DNA from: an uncultured Saprospiraceae bacterium
Lineage (GTDB): Bacteria; Bacteroidota; Bacteroidia; Chitinophagales; Saprospiraceae
Length of the DNA stretch: 64,000 nucleotides
Direction of reading: 5' to 3'
Assembly: GCA_937981555.1 (NCBI GenBank)
Contig: CALJOK010000019.1
Span: 40,994 to 104,993 of the forward strand
Shown: positions 62,240-64,000 of the stretch, one piece after another
Numbering within the stretch: position 1 is the first letter of the stretch
Layout: each line of letters begins with the position of its first letter
The notes under the pieces: generated by a model
Told to the model about the DNA's origin: nothing
Database searches by the model: none
The model's input: the letters and a program-made list of their open reading frames with translations, nothing else
Translations under genes and position numbers: made by a program

Positions 62240-63802
62240 CTACCAAGAGCTAAAATGTAAACTTGCTTCTTTCTTTAATACATCTCCTTGAATTAGAGTC
62301 AATAAAGCTCCAATGAAAAAACCAGAGATGAATCCGATAATATGAGCAGCATGACTAATATTACTCATGACAAAGGCAGAAAAAATCATGATGAAAAGTA
62401 GAGTGAAAAATATCATCCAAATGATGTAAGTTATACTGGCATTAAATATTTTAAAAAGATTAAAAATAACTAATAAACCAAAGAGACCGCTAATAGCACC
62501 TGATGCACCAATCGAAACTCCGACTGGATACCAATAAATACTTGCGATTCCTGAAAGCACTCCACACAGTAAAAATAATATTACTAATTTAAAAGATTTG
62601 AGGATTGGTTCTAAGAAGAATCCTGCAATGGATAAAGTTACAAGGTTTGAAAACAAATGATTTGCTCCTCGGTGTATAAAGATAGAGGTAAGTAATCGCC
62701 AATATTCTCCTTGCATTATACTTTCTTTTGTCTCTCCTCCATATTCAAAAAGTTCCTTGGAAGTGGGATAAAGGAAATCGACTCCTAAGCATACCATAAC
62801 CAAAAAAACAATACAATTACATAAGAGTAAAAATGATAGCCCTTTGCTTTTTCCTACAGGTATTAATAGGTTTAGAAAAAAGGAAAAACTACTCTCATAA
62901 AAATTTTTGTTGTTATGAAATGCTTTCAACCCTTTTTTATTAAGCTTAGGAAAAGCGACCATCAAAGAGTAAATAAAAAATGCAACTCCGAGCATAATAA
63001 AAAACCATTTGAAGGTGCCATCATTTCGGTTTACAAAAGAACCGTTTTTTGGAATTAGAATAACTTGATTCTCTGGATTTGCCTTGGGATGTTTTTCCAG
63101 AATGGCTGCTTCATAACCCTTTAAAAAATTGGAGTAAGTTTCCTTTTTGAAATAGTCAACTTTTTGAAAATCTACTTGAGCAAATTTGGTTTTAGATTTA
63201 GCTAGGAAACTTTCATACTCAGCTTGTTTTTGAACATCTGTAATATCGTTATCAATTCTTTTTGAGTATTTTATTCCATAATAAACAGAGGTATTCGCTT
63301 CTTCAAATGGGCATGCATAGTATAATATAAAATCTAAGTCATCATTGTACTTTTCAGTAATTTTTGAAGTGACATAGGAGATACATTTCTGTTGCTCAAC
63401 ATTGAATTGATCTATTTTAAAAAACTTTTCATTTTTTAAATTATGAATTTCTGTAGGTGAAGCAAGATGATTTAAGTCATAAGATGCACTCGAAATGTAA
63501 TTTTGTGAAATGATAAAAGGAACTGTTATTAATACCACCATTGCTAATTTATAATTAAAGCTGTGGTCTTTTTTCTTATTTTGAATATCCAAAATTTGGA
63601 TTCGTTTATTCAACCAAATTGAAACCGTTAGATAGGAGAAGAAGAAAGGAAACATAAAGTCCAACCAAATATCTTGAATGGGCAAAAAACCAAGTTTGAC
63701 TTCAAGGAACCATCTTATCATAGAATATCCAATTATTGTAACTAGTGTTACCATAACAAATGGTAGAAAGACATGTATAATTTTTGGATTGATTTCTTTC
63801 AC
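62240..63802 (-). CDS. Rhomboid family intramembrane serine protease with large N-terminal region
   Basis: This 520-residue protein has a C-terminal rhomboid core of six helices. The catalytic Ser434 is in SIGASGAISGL and His487 in SHAAHIIGFISG; the conserved EYWRLLTSIFIHRGANHLFSN loop (first part EYWRLLTSIFIHRG) is present. Before it lie three helices (about 12-110), a soluble extracytoplasmic domain (about 115-260) and another helix pair. The extra region is much larger than in GlpG and may recruit substrate. Rhomboids cut membrane-anchored proteins; the target here is unknown. Confidence 0.88.
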   Translation of the reverse strand: MKEINPKIIHVFLPFVMVTLVTIIGYSMIRWFLEVKLGFLPIQDIWLDFMFPFFFSYLTVSIWLNKRIQILDIQNKKKDHSFNYKLAMVVLITVPFIISQNYISSASYDLNHLASPTEIHNLKNEKFFKIDQFNVEQQKCISYVTSKITEKYNDDLDFILYYACPFEEANTSVYYGIKYSKRIDNDITDVQKQAEYESFLAKSKTKFAQVDFQKVDYFKKETYSNFLKGYEAAILEKHPKANPENQVILIPKNGSFVNRNDGTFKWFFIMLGVAFFIYSLMVAFPKLNKKGLKAFHNNKNFYESSFSFFLNLLIPVGKSKGLSFLLLCNCIVFLVMVCLGVDFLYPTSKELFEYGGETKESIMQGEYWRLLTSIFIHRGANHLFSNLVTLSIAGFFLEPILKSFKLVILFLLCGVLSGIASIYWYPVGVSIGASGAISGLFGLLVIFNLFKIFNASITYIIWMIFFTLLFIMIFSAFVMSNISHAAHIIGFISGFFIGALLTLIQGDVLKKEASLHFSSW

Positions 63803-63868
63803 AACTTTTAGTACGTATTCTTTTTTGATTGGTTATAGCTTTTAATTCAAAAGATCTAATAACTCATG

Positions 63869-64000
63869 TTACGCACTCAAGAAATTAGTCTTGAGTAATT
63901 TAAGTTCATTGAAAGCTGCTTTATTAGCAGCAAGGTAAATTTTAGATTTCATAGCAAAGTGATTCAACTTGCTAGAAAACTTTAGTTTTTCAAGTTTGAC
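63869..64000 (-). CDS. C-terminal fragment of a basic protein cut by the window edge
   Basis: The frame enters from the right edge and gives 43 residues ending LLKTNFLSA before a TAA at 63869-63871. The basic, helical composition and the context AACTCATGTTACGCA just outside resemble the end of an insertion sequence transposase, but the fragment is too short to be sure. A small inverted repeat (ACTCAAGA/TCTTGAGT, 63876-63897) overlaps its last codons. Confidence 0.4.
   Translation of the reverse strand, partial: VKLEKLKFSSKLNHFAMKSKIYLAANKAAFNELKLLKTNFLSA

Overview
The window comes from an AT-rich member of the phylum Bacteroidota. The marker genes are a complete type IX secretion (T9SS)/gliding core (sprF/porP-like, gldK, gldL, gldM, gldN), secreted proteins with type A and type B T9SS sorting domains, SprB-type repeats, and -7 promoter boxes of the TAnnTTTG type. 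The marine/freshwater class Saprospiria is a reasonable guess, but no rRNA is present to test it. I see no tRNA, rRNA, CRISPR array, prophage or complete insertion sequence.

Layout. 1-2.5 kb: tail of an unknown gene, then a membrane-fusion/outer-membrane-factor pair. 2.6-11.7 kb: S9 peptidase, ftsK, a thiamine-binding-like protein, exopolyphosphatase, envelope proteins, and a metallo-hydrolase with no normal start codon. 12-18 kb: the T9SS core. 18-24.7 kb: methyltransferase, ABC exporter, and a three-gene glycosyltransferase group whose GT-C member carries two in-frame palindromic repeats. 24.8-30 kb: beta-helix lipoprotein, MFS transporter, rimK with an M14 desuccinylase-like partner. 30-33.3 kb: an ECF sigma factor, a predicted inner-membrane-to-outer-membrane partner protein, and a PepSY-like lipoprotein behind a near-identical promoter. 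33.4-40 kb: acylphosphatase, beta-barrel, orphan ABC permease, PBP4-type peptidase, and a lipoprotein with a methyltransferase fold. 40-45 kb: purA, STAS protein, Fur regulator, BCCT transporter, lspA. 45-47.8 kb: two RlaP-like nucleotidyltransferases and a metallophosphoesterase, in one run with lspA. 48-54 kb: ssb, nitrilase, a secreted phospholipase D-like nuclease and unknown envelope proteins. 54-64 kb: B3/B4 protein, a sprF/porP plus SprB-repeat adhesin pair, another T9SS substrate, a histone-H1-like helix-hairpin-helix protein, metF, a rhomboid protease, and the end of a further ORF at the edge.

How the parts connect. GldK-N form the secretion motor and ring. At least three genes here encode its cargo (50.0, 56.0 and 58.6 kb), and the type B cargo sits beside its own SprF/PorP-like partner. 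The ECF locus looks like an envelope-sensing circuit with at least one target next to it. Between genes there are several families of long imperfect inverted repeats, often filling the whole gap between stop codons. Many strong intrinsic terminators separate short transcription units.

The most unusual items are the in-frame palindrome that encodes nearly the same peptide on both strands, the sigma/trans-envelope/shared-promoter circuit, the paired RlaP cassette, the ATA/ATT-start hydrolase, and the competing hairpins between gldM and gldN.
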